Source: a virus. Taken from it: a DNA stretch of 23,396 nt. The position numbers and the translations under genes are program-made. The notes under the pieces were generated by a model. It made no database searches. It was not told the origin of the DNA and was given only the letters and a program-made list of their open reading frames with translations. Of the stretch, positions 6,014 to 12,948 are shown piece by piece; within the stretch, counting starts at the first letter, position 1; every line of letters begins with the position of its first letter. The stretch lies in IMG/VR virus record IMGVR_UViG_3300030102_000846, positions 1 through 23,396 of that record; one strand, 5' to 3'.

Positions 6014-6897
6014 TAGGTCACCTCGTATCCTGCGGCTACTAGGTCGGTTTTTTCTTCTGCGGTCACGAAGTTGTTGTGGCCTCCAAAGTAGATTTTGGAG
6101 ACACGGCTGTCGTCGCGTGGGTCTACCGAGGTGAATGTGCCGTCGGTAAGTTTGTACAGGTTGAGTCGGCGTTTGCCGGGTTCCATGAAGGAAAACAGTC
6201 GGCCTGCTGCTGTTTGATCGTAGTAACTGGACATCGGGTAGTCGGCTTCTGCGGGTGGCCGGAAAATAAAACTCTTGGTAAAGGTGGCTGCGATGTCTGC
6301 CCCGGTGCCTGACCCGGTGGCTGCACGTTTTGACACTTTGGCTCCGATTGCACTTTGAGTGCCTGCGCCTGATCCGGTTGCGGTGCGTAAATGTTTTTGT
6401 AGGCCGGTCGCTGTTTGGCTACCTGCGCCTGATCCGGTTGCGGTGCGTAGAACTTTTCGTAGTCCGGTTGCGCTTGATGCTCCGGTGCCTGAACCTGTTG
6501 CTGCCCGTAGATGTTTGTGGAGGCCGGTGGCTGATGAGCCGCCCGTTCCTGATCCTGTTGCTGTACGGATTTGGGTGTGTAGTCCTGTGGCGGTGTCGCC
6601 TGTGGTTGCGCCACCTGAGCCGGTGGCTGTCCGAAGTTGTTTGTGGACGATTGCGTTGAGCGAGCCGCCCGTGCCGGACCCGGTTGCGGTACGCAGGTGT
6701 TTATGTAGCCCGGTAGCCGTTTGAGTGCCTGCGCCGGAACCTGTCGCAGTACGACTGACAGTAGTGAAACCGTTGCCGCTTGCTGACGAGCCGCCTGTAC
6801 CTGATCCCGTAGCAGTGCGGGCATGGATTTGCGCTCCGTTGTAGGTGAGGTTCGCAGCATTGTAGGTAAACCCGCTGTCGTTGTATTGGCGGGCCAT
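6013..6897 (-). CDS. Repeat-built fibre protein, nine copies of an ATGSG unit plus end domain
   Basis: A 294-residue protein starting at ATG 6897, three bases after the S74-fibre stop, with GGAG nine bases upstream. Residues 1-26 are a short start (MARQYNDSGFTYNAANLTYN). Residues 27-210 are nine tandem units of 20 or 22 residues of the form R-T/A-A-T-G-S-G-T/A-G, a variable Ser/Thr/Gln stretch, A-T-G-L-x-K-x-L. Residues 211-294 form a globular end domain with LYKLTDGTF and KIYFGGHNNF. The repeats, with regular small residues and one basic residue at each junction, suggest a fibrous beta shaft, probably trimeric, in a side fibre or spike. Similar ATGSG repeats occur, to my memory, in actinobacterial phages. 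No enzymatic motif is seen. Both other same-direction and opposite frames are also open over the repeats, which I take as a side effect of the repeat structure. Confidence 0.75.
   Translation of the reverse strand: MARQYNDSGFTYNAANLTYNGAQIHARTATGSGTGGSSASGNGFTTVSRTATGSGAGTQTATGLHKHLRTATGSGTGGSLNAIVHKQLRTATGSGGATTGDTATGLHTQIRTATGSGTGGSSATGLHKHLRAATGSGTGASSATGLRKVLRTATGSGAGSQTATGLQKHLRTATGSGAGTQSAIGAKVSKRAATGSGTGADIAATFTKSFIFRPPAEADYPMSSYYDQTAAGRLFSFMEPGKRRLNLYKLTDGTFTSVDPRDDSRVSKIYFGGHNNFVTAEEKTDLVAAGYEVT
6268..6819 (-). repeat. Nine tandem 60/66-bp repeats inside the repeat fibre gene
   Basis: The units encode 22, 20, 20, 22, 20, 20, 20, 20 and 20 residues in order. Each begins with a codon run for R-(T/A)-A-T-G-S-G. 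All lengths are multiples of three, so gain or loss of a unit would keep the frame. The units are contiguous with no spacers. Confidence 0.9.
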
Positions 6898-6900
6898 CGC

Positions 6901-8148
6901 TTACGACTCCAGTGCGGCGATACGAGCCTCTAGCGCATCAATCTGAGTTTTCTGACGTTGAACCACATTAATTAGATGCGGAACAATGCGGTCGTACTCG
7001 ACGGACTCAGGTTCCGTTAAAACCGACTGCGGGTATTCAATGTGTCCGTCCTCGTCTTCTGTACCTTCGTAGTCTGGGTCAGGACCAAAGTGGACTAGAC
7101 GGGGTTCGATTTCTGCGACTTCTTCAGCGATTAAACCGTAGTAGGAATATCCTTCAGGATCGTTACCTGTTGCGGACCTGTACCAAACTGGTCGCAGTTT
7201 GAAAATCAGATCGGCGTACTCGTCTTCCAACGTTTCAATGTTGCTCTTGTATTTCGCTGATGACGTAGACCGATGTATCGAATTGTTGCTTGTGTTGATA
7301 AACATGTTTGCAGACGAACTGGTTGTCAAATTCACAATGTTCGTGGAACGAACAACAGTTGTTACAACACGGAACGATTCTGAACCGCCACTAGCGTGAA
7401 CCCTGAAAGAGCCAGCCTCGCTTGAATCGCCAACATCCAAAAGATCGTTAGGATCCTGTGTGCCAATACCAATATGCCCTGTATCGTCAATCGTCATACG
7501 GAGGCTGTTGTTGTATCCACGAAACAACATATCGTTTCTTGAAATGTCAAAACCGATACCGCCACGAACAGCGTCATCCTGATCCCCGAAATAGATAAAC
7601 GGGTCACTGCTATCTGTTGACTGGAAACGAATCTCAGGGGATGACGCACCTCTAATATCAAGTAGTCGCTGTGGATCATCCGTCCCGATGCCAACGCTGC
7701 CAGATTCGCTAATCACCATACGAGTAGAAGGAACAACGTCAGAGTCAGAATTCCGAGTCTGAAATACCAAGAATCCGTCATAATCAGCAACGTCAGTTTC
7801 AATGACACCGATGCGAGCAGACGGGTGTGTCCCTGAATTCCAATGATGGAAACCCATAAACACTGAGCCTTGATTCGTTGACCCAGGACCGTTACCCGAA
7901 AGACGCAGTGCCTCACGGTCGTCATCTCCCATCAAGTGCAGTTGAACAACGGGGCTGGTCGTACCAATACCGACACGCTCATTAGCGTCATCAATGTACA
8001 AAGGGGCACCATCCAACAACGCCAACTCGATAGCCTCAACAGCATCATTTACATTCGTATGCTGTGCCGCATGATCCGGCGAATCCAGCGTGTCACTGGA
8101 CGTAGGATTAGTCAGGCTGTCCTGAGAAGTCGGAAAGTTGGTTGCCAT
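6901..8148 (-). CDS. Tail fibre with C-terminal S74 intramolecular chaperone
   Basis: A 415-residue protein starting at ATG 8148, overlapping the upstream TGA by one base. Residues about 60-260 contain repeated G-I-G-T-x-x-P-x-x-x-L motifs (RVGIGTTSPVVQLHL, SVGIGTDDPQRLLDI, HIGIGTQDPNDLLDV), typical of triple-stranded phage fibre shafts. Residues about 292-415 match the Peptidase_S74 (endosialidase-type) chaperone: SSAKYKSNIETL, then LRPVWYR, YGLIAEEVAEIEP and a C-terminal coiled coil (IDALEARIAALES). Ser296 and Lys301 have the spacing of the Ser-Lys dyad of endosialidase, so self-cleavage just before Ser296 is expected. It would release the last 120 residues after trimer folding. Family knowledge supports the chaperone; the exact cut site is inferred. 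Confidence 0.9.
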   Translation of the reverse strand: MATNFPTSQDSLTNPTSSDTLDSPDHAAQHTNVNDAVEAIELALLDGAPLYIDDANERVGIGTTSPVVQLHLMGDDDREALRLSGNGPGSTNQGSVFMGFHHWNSGTHPSARIGVIETDVADYDGFLVFQTRNSDSDVVPSTRMVISESGSVGIGTDDPQRLLDIRGASSPEIRFQSTDSSDPFIYFGDQDDAVRGGIGFDISRNDMLFRGYNNSLRMTIDDTGHIGIGTQDPNDLLDVGDSSEAGSFRVHASGGSESFRVVTTVVRSTNIVNLTTSSSANMFINTSNNSIHRSTSSAKYKSNIETLEDEYADLIFKLRPVWYRSATGNDPEGYSYYGLIAEEVAEIEPRLVHFGPDPDYEGTEDEDGHIEYPQSVLTEPESVEYDRIVPHLINVVQRQKTQIDALEARIAALES

Positions 8149-8510
8149 CAGTCAAGCGTAATCGTCAAGCTTGTGATCTGAAAAGTGTCACCAGCCGTCA
8201 ACGCAGCCGACGAAGCCAACGCCCCAGACCACAAAGCGTTACCACTCGACGCAGCATCCCACAACGACCAATGCGTCACAGTCTCAGTAGTAGACACATT
8301 CGTCCACTCCACCGTGCCAGACGAAGCCAACGACCCAGACGAAGCCGCAGAAAACGACACAACCTTACGAGTCGTTTCCGTAGCCGCATTAGCAGTCGCA
8401 TCCTCACCGGGGTCACCAGTGTGCAGCTTTAGGTAAGCGTTTGAAACGGAGAACGCTGTACCACGAAGCGTGTCCAGCAACTTGTTTTCAGCGTAATTAG
8501 AAATGCTCAT
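8148..8510 (-). CDS. 120-residue beta-rich virion protein (tail-fibre/decoration family)
   Basis: ATG at 8510 is preceded by GGGAG at a six-base spacing. The protein begins MSISNYAENKLLDTLRGTAF, then YLKLHTGDPGEDATAN, a beta stretch rich in Ser and Ala, THWSLWDAASSGNALWSGAL, and ends DTFQITSLTITLD. This pattern (N-Y-x-E-N-K-L-L-D, LHTGDPG, HWSLWDA, LxAGDTF, LTITLD) is a common small family in tailed phages, variously annotated as hypothetical, decoration or tail-fibre protein. It follows the capsid gene after a strong hairpin, so it may be made at a different level. The coding strand here is unusually rich in G and T compared with the next genes. Role not established. Confidence 0.75.
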   Translation of the reverse strand: MSISNYAENKLLDTLRGTAFSVSNAYLKLHTGDPGEDATANAATETTRKVVSFSAASSGSLASSGTVEWTNVSTTETVTHWSLWDAASSGNALWSGALASSAALTAGDTFQITSLTITLD

Positions 8511-8561
8511 TATCTACTCCCAGTAGTTGTCACTAAATAATAGCACCCCAGAAACAGCGAA

Positions 8562-8583
8562 GCCCCCCGCCGAAGCAGGGGGC
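8562..8583 (-). terminator. UUCG-capped hairpin terminator after the capsid gene
   Basis: In the minus-strand transcript the arms GCCCCCTGC and GCGGGGGGC (one G-U pair) enclose the loop TTCG, giving a nine-pair stem closed by C-UUCG-G, a very stable tetraloop. It begins about 20 bases after the capsid stop. The sequence after it (TTCGCTGTTTCT) is only moderately U-rich, so it may act as a partial terminator or as a 3'-end stabiliser of the capsid message. Confidence 0.75.
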
Positions 8584-8604
8584 AACGCCTTAAGGGGAGT
8601 CAGA

Positions 8605-9570
8605 TCAGCTGTTTGCGCCGATGCTTGACGATGACTCGATGCGGCGAAGCGAAGCCTCACGGAATCGGCCATAGCCACCGAGCCAGTACCAACCGATTGG
8701 CCGGAAACGCTCCAGGGTGTCTGTGATTGGACCACGAACGATCTTCGGAAGAGGACCGTTGCCGTCTGTGATTGAGTGCGCCTTTGCAAGAGCCTGACGG
8801 CCCATGACCAGCGTTCCGTACACATCGATGGTTCCGGCTGAACCTGAACCGTTTGATGCGTTAGCGAACAATGGTGCGCGTGCTGTTTCAATGAAACGGA
8901 TGCCTTCAAAAGCACCGATCTCACCGTTGTAGATCATCTCGGTGTCAACGTAAACGTGTGGGTCACGCCACGCAGCGGCTCCGGTTTCTGAACGGAGGTC
9001 ATAGGAAACATCGGGGTGGATGTAACCCATGTACATTCCGTTGAACGTCGGAACGTTTGCGCCACGAAGTTGGGCGGTCACCTTACGGAGGTCGTCGGCA
9101 GCGATTTCGTCTTCAACTGCAACAGTGGTGCGTGAAGTTGGGTCGCTGGAACCGCCGGTTCCGTAGTTAACGTTTGAACCTGCTTCGAGAACAGCCTTGA
9201 CAACGCTGTCAACCGACGCACCGGCGTTGTAGCCGATGACGTTCGCTGCAACCGTGTCAACGTCGAGGAACGAGGTTCCACGCAGTTTTGCGGTCGTTGA
9301 AACGGCGTTACCGTATTCAGCGAGAGTCACCGACACTTGACTGTCGCCCATTGCAACAGCGGTAACGTCGGAGGTTTCGGTCAGGGTTGAGGTTGCTTCA
9401 TCGAGGTCGTTGAAGATGGTGAACGTTACTGAGGTTCCAGGCATCGCCTGTTGTACCGGCTGAACGTCTGCTACTGCGTCGAAAAGAAGCTCTGAGCGGA
9501 GTGCGAAGTACGCAAGCCGATCAAATGCCGCCTGATCGACGGATACTGATGACTGTTGGGTAAGTGCCAT
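8605..9570 (-). CDS. Major capsid protein, N4-gp56 family (HK97 fold)
   Basis: A 321-residue protein that assembles the head shell. It starts at ATG 9570, with a purine-rich GGAAGGA upstream at rather long spacing. Family-like features: an N-terminal helical arm (residues 11-37), a beta region with TFTIFNDLDEAT, a spine-helix segment VIGYNAGASVDSVVKAVLEA (111-130), NGMYMGYIHPDVSYDLR (177-193), GEIGAFEGIRFIETARAP (216-233) and YGTLVMGRQALAKA (251-264). These correspond to what I know of the N4-gp56-type capsid family, including the usual length near 300-400. It lies directly after the scaffold gene and before a strong hairpin. No protease gene is seen next to it, so maturation cleavage is uncertain. 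Confidence 0.9.
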   Translation of the reverse strand: MALTQQSSVSVDQAAFDRLAYFALRSELLFDAVADVQPVQQAMPGTSVTFTIFNDLDEATSTLTETSDVTAVAMGDSQVSVTLAEYGNAVSTTAKLRGTSFLDVDTVAANVIGYNAGASVDSVVKAVLEAGSNVNYGTGGSSDPTSRTTVAVEDEIAADDLRKVTAQLRGANVPTFNGMYMGYIHPDVSYDLRSETGAAAWRDPHVYVDTEMIYNGEIGAFEGIRFIETARAPLFANASNGSGSAGTIDVYGTLVMGRQALAKAHSITDGNGPLPKIVRGPITDTLERFRPIGWYWLGGYGRFREASLRRIESSSSIGANS

Positions 9571-9601
9571 GAGGGATTAATTCCTTCCGGGGAAAGGAAG
9601 C

Positions 9602-9617
9602 CCTCTAGTGTTAGAGG
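9602..9617 (-). other. Short hairpin at the scaffold/capsid junction
   Basis: CCTCTA and TAGAGG pair around a four-base loop and overlap the scaffold stop codon. A second possible stem (CTTCC 9584-9588 with GGAAG 9596-9600, flanked by GAGGG and CCCTC) follows. In the minus-strand message these lie just before the capsid start, so they could separate scaffold from capsid expression or mark a processing site. No U-run follows. Confidence 0.45.
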
Positions 9618-10042
9618 ACTTCGGATTGTGCTTGGGCTTCGGCCAGCAACTTTTCGACTTCCGCTTGTGACCTTGCTTGCGAAATGCGTGTAACGAAATC
9701 GACTTGTGGTTCTGTTTCTGAACCAGCCGCAATATCGTTAGTGCGGTTCCACGTTCCGGCTTCTTGCTTGATGCTTTCGGCCTGCGTGTCTTTCAGAAGT
9801 CCTGCCTCGATACCTGCTTCACGGATAGCGTCAGCGGTCAGCTCGCCGTCGTATGCTTTCAGGAAGTATTTGGAGATCGGCAACTCAGGGTCAATACCTG
9901 CTTTGACGAACGCCAACTCCCGTGCCGCACTTGAGGCCGCATCTGCTTGCGCTTTCAGTTCAGCGTTTTCAGCTTCCAGCTGCTTCATCCGATCGCGTAA
10001 CGGATTTCTGCCTTCTTGCTCTTCATCGAAGTCGCTGTCCAT
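9611..10042 (-). CDS. Capsid scaffolding protein
   Basis: I place the start at ATG 10042, giving 143 residues, because AGGAG (10050-10054) stands seven bases before it. A GTG at 10066 in the same frame would add eight residues but lacks a good site. The protein starts acidic (MDSDFDEEQEGRNPLRDRMK), then forms a coiled coil (residues about 14-45, QLEAENAELKAQADAASSAA). Next comes the block FVKAGIDPELPISKYFLKAY, then a Gln/Glu/Ala-rich end. Acidic, helical and placed directly before the capsid gene, it fits phage scaffolding proteins, which fill the procapsid and leave before DNA entry. Confidence 0.8.
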   Translation of the reverse strand: MDSDFDEEQEGRNPLRDRMKQLEAENAELKAQADAASSAARELAFVKAGIDPELPISKYFLKAYDGELTADAIREAGIEAGLLKDTQAESIKQEAGTWNRTNDIAAGSETEPQVDFVTRISQARSQAEVEKLLAEAQAQSEVL

Positions 10043-10061
10043 ATGTACACTCCTTTGCCCA

Positions 10062-10087
10062 ATCACTACCCGGAGGCAGATAGTGAT
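10062..10087 (-). promoter_or_regulatory. Stem-loop in the scaffold leader, proximal
   Basis: ATCACTA (10062-10068) and TAGTGAT (10081-10087) form a perfect seven-base inverted repeat around a 12-base loop that contains GCCTCC in the message sense. It lies 20 bases upstream of the scaffold start and covers the alternative GTG start at 10066. It could hide or present the start region of the scaffold gene. Function is inferred only from position. Confidence 0.5.
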
Positions 10088-10143
10088 GCTGCTATGTCTC
10101 CCTTATCGGGGTTCCTGCCCACGGTGGGCATCGGAACAATCAT
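10066..10143 (-). CDS. Possible 25-residue ORF in the scaffold leader
   Basis: An ATG at 10143 opens MIVPMPTVGRNPDKGDIAAS, then LSASG, and stops with TAG at 10066-10068. The stop's G is also the first base of the alternative GTG of the scaffold frame (TAGTG), the same kind of junction seen elsewhere in this operon. Against it: no clear ribosome-binding site, and the ORF lies across two stem-loops. It may be a leader peptide or chance. No family is recognised. Confidence 0.3.
   Translation of the reverse strand: MIVPMPTVGRNPDKGDIAASLSASG
10111..10137 (-). promoter_or_regulatory. Stem-loop in the scaffold leader, distal
   Basis: TGCCCA (10116-10121) and TGGGCA (10125-10130) pair around a three-base loop, and GTTCC (10111-10115) pairs with GGAAC (10133-10137) after a two-base bulge. 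That makes an eleven-pair hairpin on either strand, 12 bases after the stop of the upstream gene. No U-run follows on the minus strand, so it is a poor intrinsic terminator. RNase processing, mRNA stabilisation or an attenuator are options. Confidence 0.55.
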
Positions 10144-10149
10144 AGCATG

Positions 10150-10995
10150 TTATTGGAGTCCTGTGAGTTCTGCGCCTTGACCGGCGAAACGACCGCCGCC
10201 TTCGAACTGTGCTTGACGGCGACGGGTACGCTGACGCAACCTCTGTTGCGCCGCGCCTGATGTACCGAATACACCGGCGATCTGTTCTTCTTGCGACAAG
10301 TCAGCCATACCAGCCTGTTGTTCCCCGGTGGTTGCTTGGAACAATTCTTGCGACTGTTCTATCGCTTGGAAACCTGCCTGTGCCTGTTCCTGTGTAATGC
10401 CCTGCCGTTGCAATTCCTCAGCCTGAGACAAACCAATATCAAGACCGGACTGTCTTGCCTCGCCAGCAATAATCGCTGTCTGGGCCTGTTGCTTCAAACG
10501 TTCACGAGTCCGTTCAGGATCAAGGAAAAATTGCGCCAAGTCTGAGTCGTTCACCCCGTACAGACGTTGCAATTCGCCAACAACTTCGGGGTCGGCATTA
10601 CGCACAGCCGAATAGCCCTCGTTGATGCGCGCATAGTATTCGTCAGGAGAAACATCATTGGCAATAAAATTAGCGATGTCATCGTTGCTGTCGTAAAACC
10701 CTTCTGGCATACCAGATAAACCACGGTAGTAGCGGTACTGGTTTTCTAACTCAATGTAGCGATCCTCTGAATAAACATTCAATCCTGCTTCACGACGTTC
10801 CTCGTTACCCCGGAACCGTTCGCGATAAACTTCAGTCTCCCTGATCTTTGTTTTTAGTTGCGCTTCGCTAACAACGTTTTCCCTAAAGACCAAGTTGTAC
10901 ACAAAGTCGTCAAGACCTCCCAGCCCATAGCGATCAAGATAATCCGTAATGATTCGCCTTGCAGAAAGCTGTTCGTCTGTGCCCATCATTGACAT
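10150..10995 (-). CDS. 281-residue probable internal virion protein, Gln-rich C-terminus
   Basis: It starts at ATG 10995, two bases after the upstream stop, with GGAAGG seven bases before it. Residues about 10-150 are helical and contain IITDYLDRYGLGGLDDFVYN, TEVYRERFRGNEERREAG, a Tyr-rich helix (IELENQYRYYRGL) and ANDVSPDEYYARINEGY. Residues about 165-281 are rich in Gln, Ala, Glu and Arg and end in a basic stretch (RLRQRTRRRQAQFEGGGRF). I recall this order of motifs in virion proteins of uncultured and actinobacterial phages, where they lie near the tape-measure or internal proteins. No enzyme site is seen. It is probably part of the ejected protein set together with the three genes before it. 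Confidence 0.65.
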   Translation of the reverse strand: MSMMGTDEQLSARRIITDYLDRYGLGGLDDFVYNLVFRENVVSEAQLKTKIRETEVYRERFRGNEERREAGLNVYSEDRYIELENQYRYYRGLSGMPEGFYDSNDDIANFIANDVSPDEYYARINEGYSAVRNADPEVVGELQRLYGVNDSDLAQFFLDPERTRERLKQQAQTAIIAGEARQSGLDIGLSQAEELQRQGITQEQAQAGFQAIEQSQELFQATTGEQQAGMADLSQEEQIAGVFGTSGAAQQRLRQRTRRRQAQFEGGGRFAGQGAELTGLQ

Positions 10996-10997
10996 GG

Positions 10998-11981
10998 CTA
11001 TACCTTCCCGAAGATGTTTGCGATGGTTTCGACCGTGCGGTACGCCTTGTCCCTGGCCGCTGTCGTGAACTCGTATCCAAACGATTCTGTGTTACGCAGA
11101 TAGTTTCCCCATTCCTGAAGATTCATCATGCGCTGTTCTCCACTGGAAGGGTCCGGCTGATAGGTGATTGCTTGTGCAAAATCAGGGTTGGTGAAGTCAA
11201 TGGCATCCGGACTTATTTCAAGCGTGTTAGAAGCAATCTGTCTGTAGCCAGAAACAATATCTTCAAATGTGCGTCCGGCATCCAACTGGTCGGCAATAGC
11301 CGGGTACATTGTTTTGGCTTGTTGTTTCAAGTAGTCGTCAAATGTAGACAAAGTTTCTTCGCCTGTAGCGATACGTTGAACAAACGAATTGAATGTTGTG
11401 TCGGCAGGTTTTACTCCGTACTTGGTGACAATCTTCATCATTTCATCACCATAAAAACCCTGAACAAGACCTCCTGTTTCGCCAGCACTCACGGCTTTTT
11501 TACCGATCATGTTGTCAATAACTGTTTCGTTCCATCCCAGACGAAGACTACGGGTAGCAAGATCAGCAATCTGTGTTTGGCTCAATCGGACACCAATGGT
11601 TAATGCTTTAGCAGAAATTTCAGATGCACGATTATCGACGTACGTTTGATACGTTGCTGGATCTTGAGCACTGCCTAAATCCCATTCGCGAGCAGTTGCG
11701 GTAGTTGTTTGATACCAGTCAGTTGCTCGTAACGCTTGGGTGAACTTGACACCGCCTGGTTCCCAATCGTTTTCATAGGCTTCTTTGATGACGGCTTTTA
11801 CTTCATCGTTGCTTGAAATGATTGCCCAGAACTCTGGGAACAGTTCAGATGCGGCTTCTTGCCATGTTTGCGGGATATCGTCTTCGGCTGGTTCGGGTGC
11901 GGGCGCAGGCTGAGAAGCAGGTTGGGTAACCCCAAACTCTGCTTCCGCTATCGCTTCACGGAAATCACTCATGTCAGACAT
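10998..11981 (-). CDS. 327-residue probable internal virion protein
   Basis: Two starts are possible: GTG 11984 (four-base overlap) or ATG 11981 (TGATG junction). I prefer ATG 11981 because GGGAG stands seven bases before it. After an acidic, Pro/Ala-rich N-terminus (residues about 15-40) the chain is helical. It includes FTQALRATDWYQTTTATARE, LATRSLRLGWNETVIDNMIG and the block ADQLDAGRTFEDIVSGYRQI to SPDAIDFTNPDF. It ends with MMNLQEWGNYLRNTESFGYE. That last region resembles C-terminal modules of phage proteins injected with the DNA, as I remember them. Function is therefore tentatively internal or ejection. No catalytic residues are recognised. Confidence 0.65.
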   Translation of the reverse strand: MSDMSDFREAIAEAEFGVTQPASQPAPAPEPAEDDIPQTWQEAASELFPEFWAIISSNDEVKAVIKEAYENDWEPGGVKFTQALRATDWYQTTTATAREWDLGSAQDPATYQTYVDNRASEISAKALTIGVRLSQTQIADLATRSLRLGWNETVIDNMIGKKAVSAGETGGLVQGFYGDEMMKIVTKYGVKPADTTFNSFVQRIATGEETLSTFDDYLKQQAKTMYPAIADQLDAGRTFEDIVSGYRQIASNTLEISPDAIDFTNPDFAQAITYQPDPSSGEQRMMNLQEWGNYLRNTESFGYEFTTAARDKAYRTVETIANIFGKV

Positions 11982-12940
11982 CACACAGCTCCCAACGCAT
12001 TGGCGAAGCCTGCTACATGGTTCGCAAATTTGATACCCATAGCCTCAGAAGGTGCAGCTTTTTGAGCGAACGATGTGGCAGCAACACTGATATCGGGTGC
12101 CGCTTCAGCAACACCAGACGCAGCGGCTTGTTGTTGTGCTGAGATTTGTGTCTGCTGATACGCTTTGACAAAATCGTTTGCCTCAGCCTCGGTAAAACCA
12201 CGGCCAAGAATTTTGTATGCAGCGGTTTTTGCCACGGCTTTAATATCTTCAGATGAGGTAACTCGATAGGTCGGACCCCTGCCTTGCTTCTTTTTGGGAG
12301 CGTCAGCCCGATACTCCAACACGGCACGTCTAAAACTTACGCCTGCGCCATTTGCATACGCGTATAGGTACTGGTAGCCGTTGATGTAGTCGTCAATGCT
12401 TTCAATGGTCCATCCGGTATCGCGTAATACGTCCGCAATCAGTTCCCGTTGAGAGTCGCTTGACTCGTAGTAGGTATTGAATCCATCAACTTCTGCGTCG
12501 TAGATGTAGCGTTGACCATTTTCGTCAGTTAGGAACGTCCCGTCCAAATCAATTAGGCCGGGTTCATCTGTTCGGCTGTTGTAACCAGGTAGACCAGGTG
12601 CTCGTACTCCGGAAGGCAGAGGCATTGCTGCACCTGCTAATCTGCCACTGATACCGGGAACGCTTGTTGTTATTTGGTTGAATCCACGCATCGGTGGTTC
12701 ATTTAATTTGTTTTCTTCATCTTCCCCTTGCAATCCCGCTATAACAGCGTCAGCGATTGCGTTGGTTTGAGCCGTAATCGCATCAGAACCCGTAGTGCCT
12801 GTGCCACTCACAGCAGAGGGAGTCGTCGTGGTAGTAGTAGTCGGCGCAACTGTTGTACTTGTTGTATCAGGAACGGTCGTTGATGGGGTCGTCGTCCCTG
12901 TGTTGTCCGGTATAACTTGTTTAGGAATTCGTGAAGCCAT
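11981..12940 (-). CDS. 319-residue virion protein with Thr-rich linker
   Basis: ATG at 12940 has AAGGA five bases upstream, nine bases after the giant gene's stop. Residues about 12-42 are a low-complexity Thr/Pro linker (TTTPSTTVPDTTSTTVAP and onward), a style common in Acidimicrobiia. Residues about 120-200 form a compact part with SDSQRELIADVLRDTGWTIE and SIDDYINGYQYLYAYANGAG. A helical part follows with KILGRGFTEAEANDFVKAYQ and a Gln/Ala-rich run. The gene overlaps the next one at TGATG. Small C-terminal helices (KFANHVAGFANALGAV) could sit in a membrane or bundle. It looks like one piece of a split tape-measure or ejection assembly. The role is not shown. Confidence 0.6.
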   Translation of the reverse strand: MASRIPKQVIPDNTGTTTPSTTVPDTTSTTVAPTTTTTTTPSAVSGTGTTGSDAITAQTNAIADAVIAGLQGEDEENKLNEPPMRGFNQITTSVPGISGRLAGAAMPLPSGVRAPGLPGYNSRTDEPGLIDLDGTFLTDENGQRYIYDAEVDGFNTYYESSDSQRELIADVLRDTGWTIESIDDYINGYQYLYAYANGAGVSFRRAVLEYRADAPKKKQGRGPTYRVTSSEDIKAVAKTAAYKILGRGFTEAEANDFVKAYQQTQISAQQQAAASGVAEAAPDISVAATSFAQKAAPSEAMGIKFANHVAGFANALGAV

Positions 12941-12948
12941 AATGATCC

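Noticed and set aside
6268-6819. Regular repeats that could suggest a CRISPR array.
   Set aside because: Units are contiguous, diverged, lack spacers and are in frame with a fibre protein.
6123-6860. A 245-codon open frame on the same strand inside the repeat fibre gene (Pro/Gln-rich, with periodic NIYAPQPDQAQ-like runs).
   Set aside because: Repeat units with lengths divisible by three keep all frames open and periodic, and an opposite-strand frame there is open too. No ribosome-binding site was found and no family is recognised, so overprinting is not supported.
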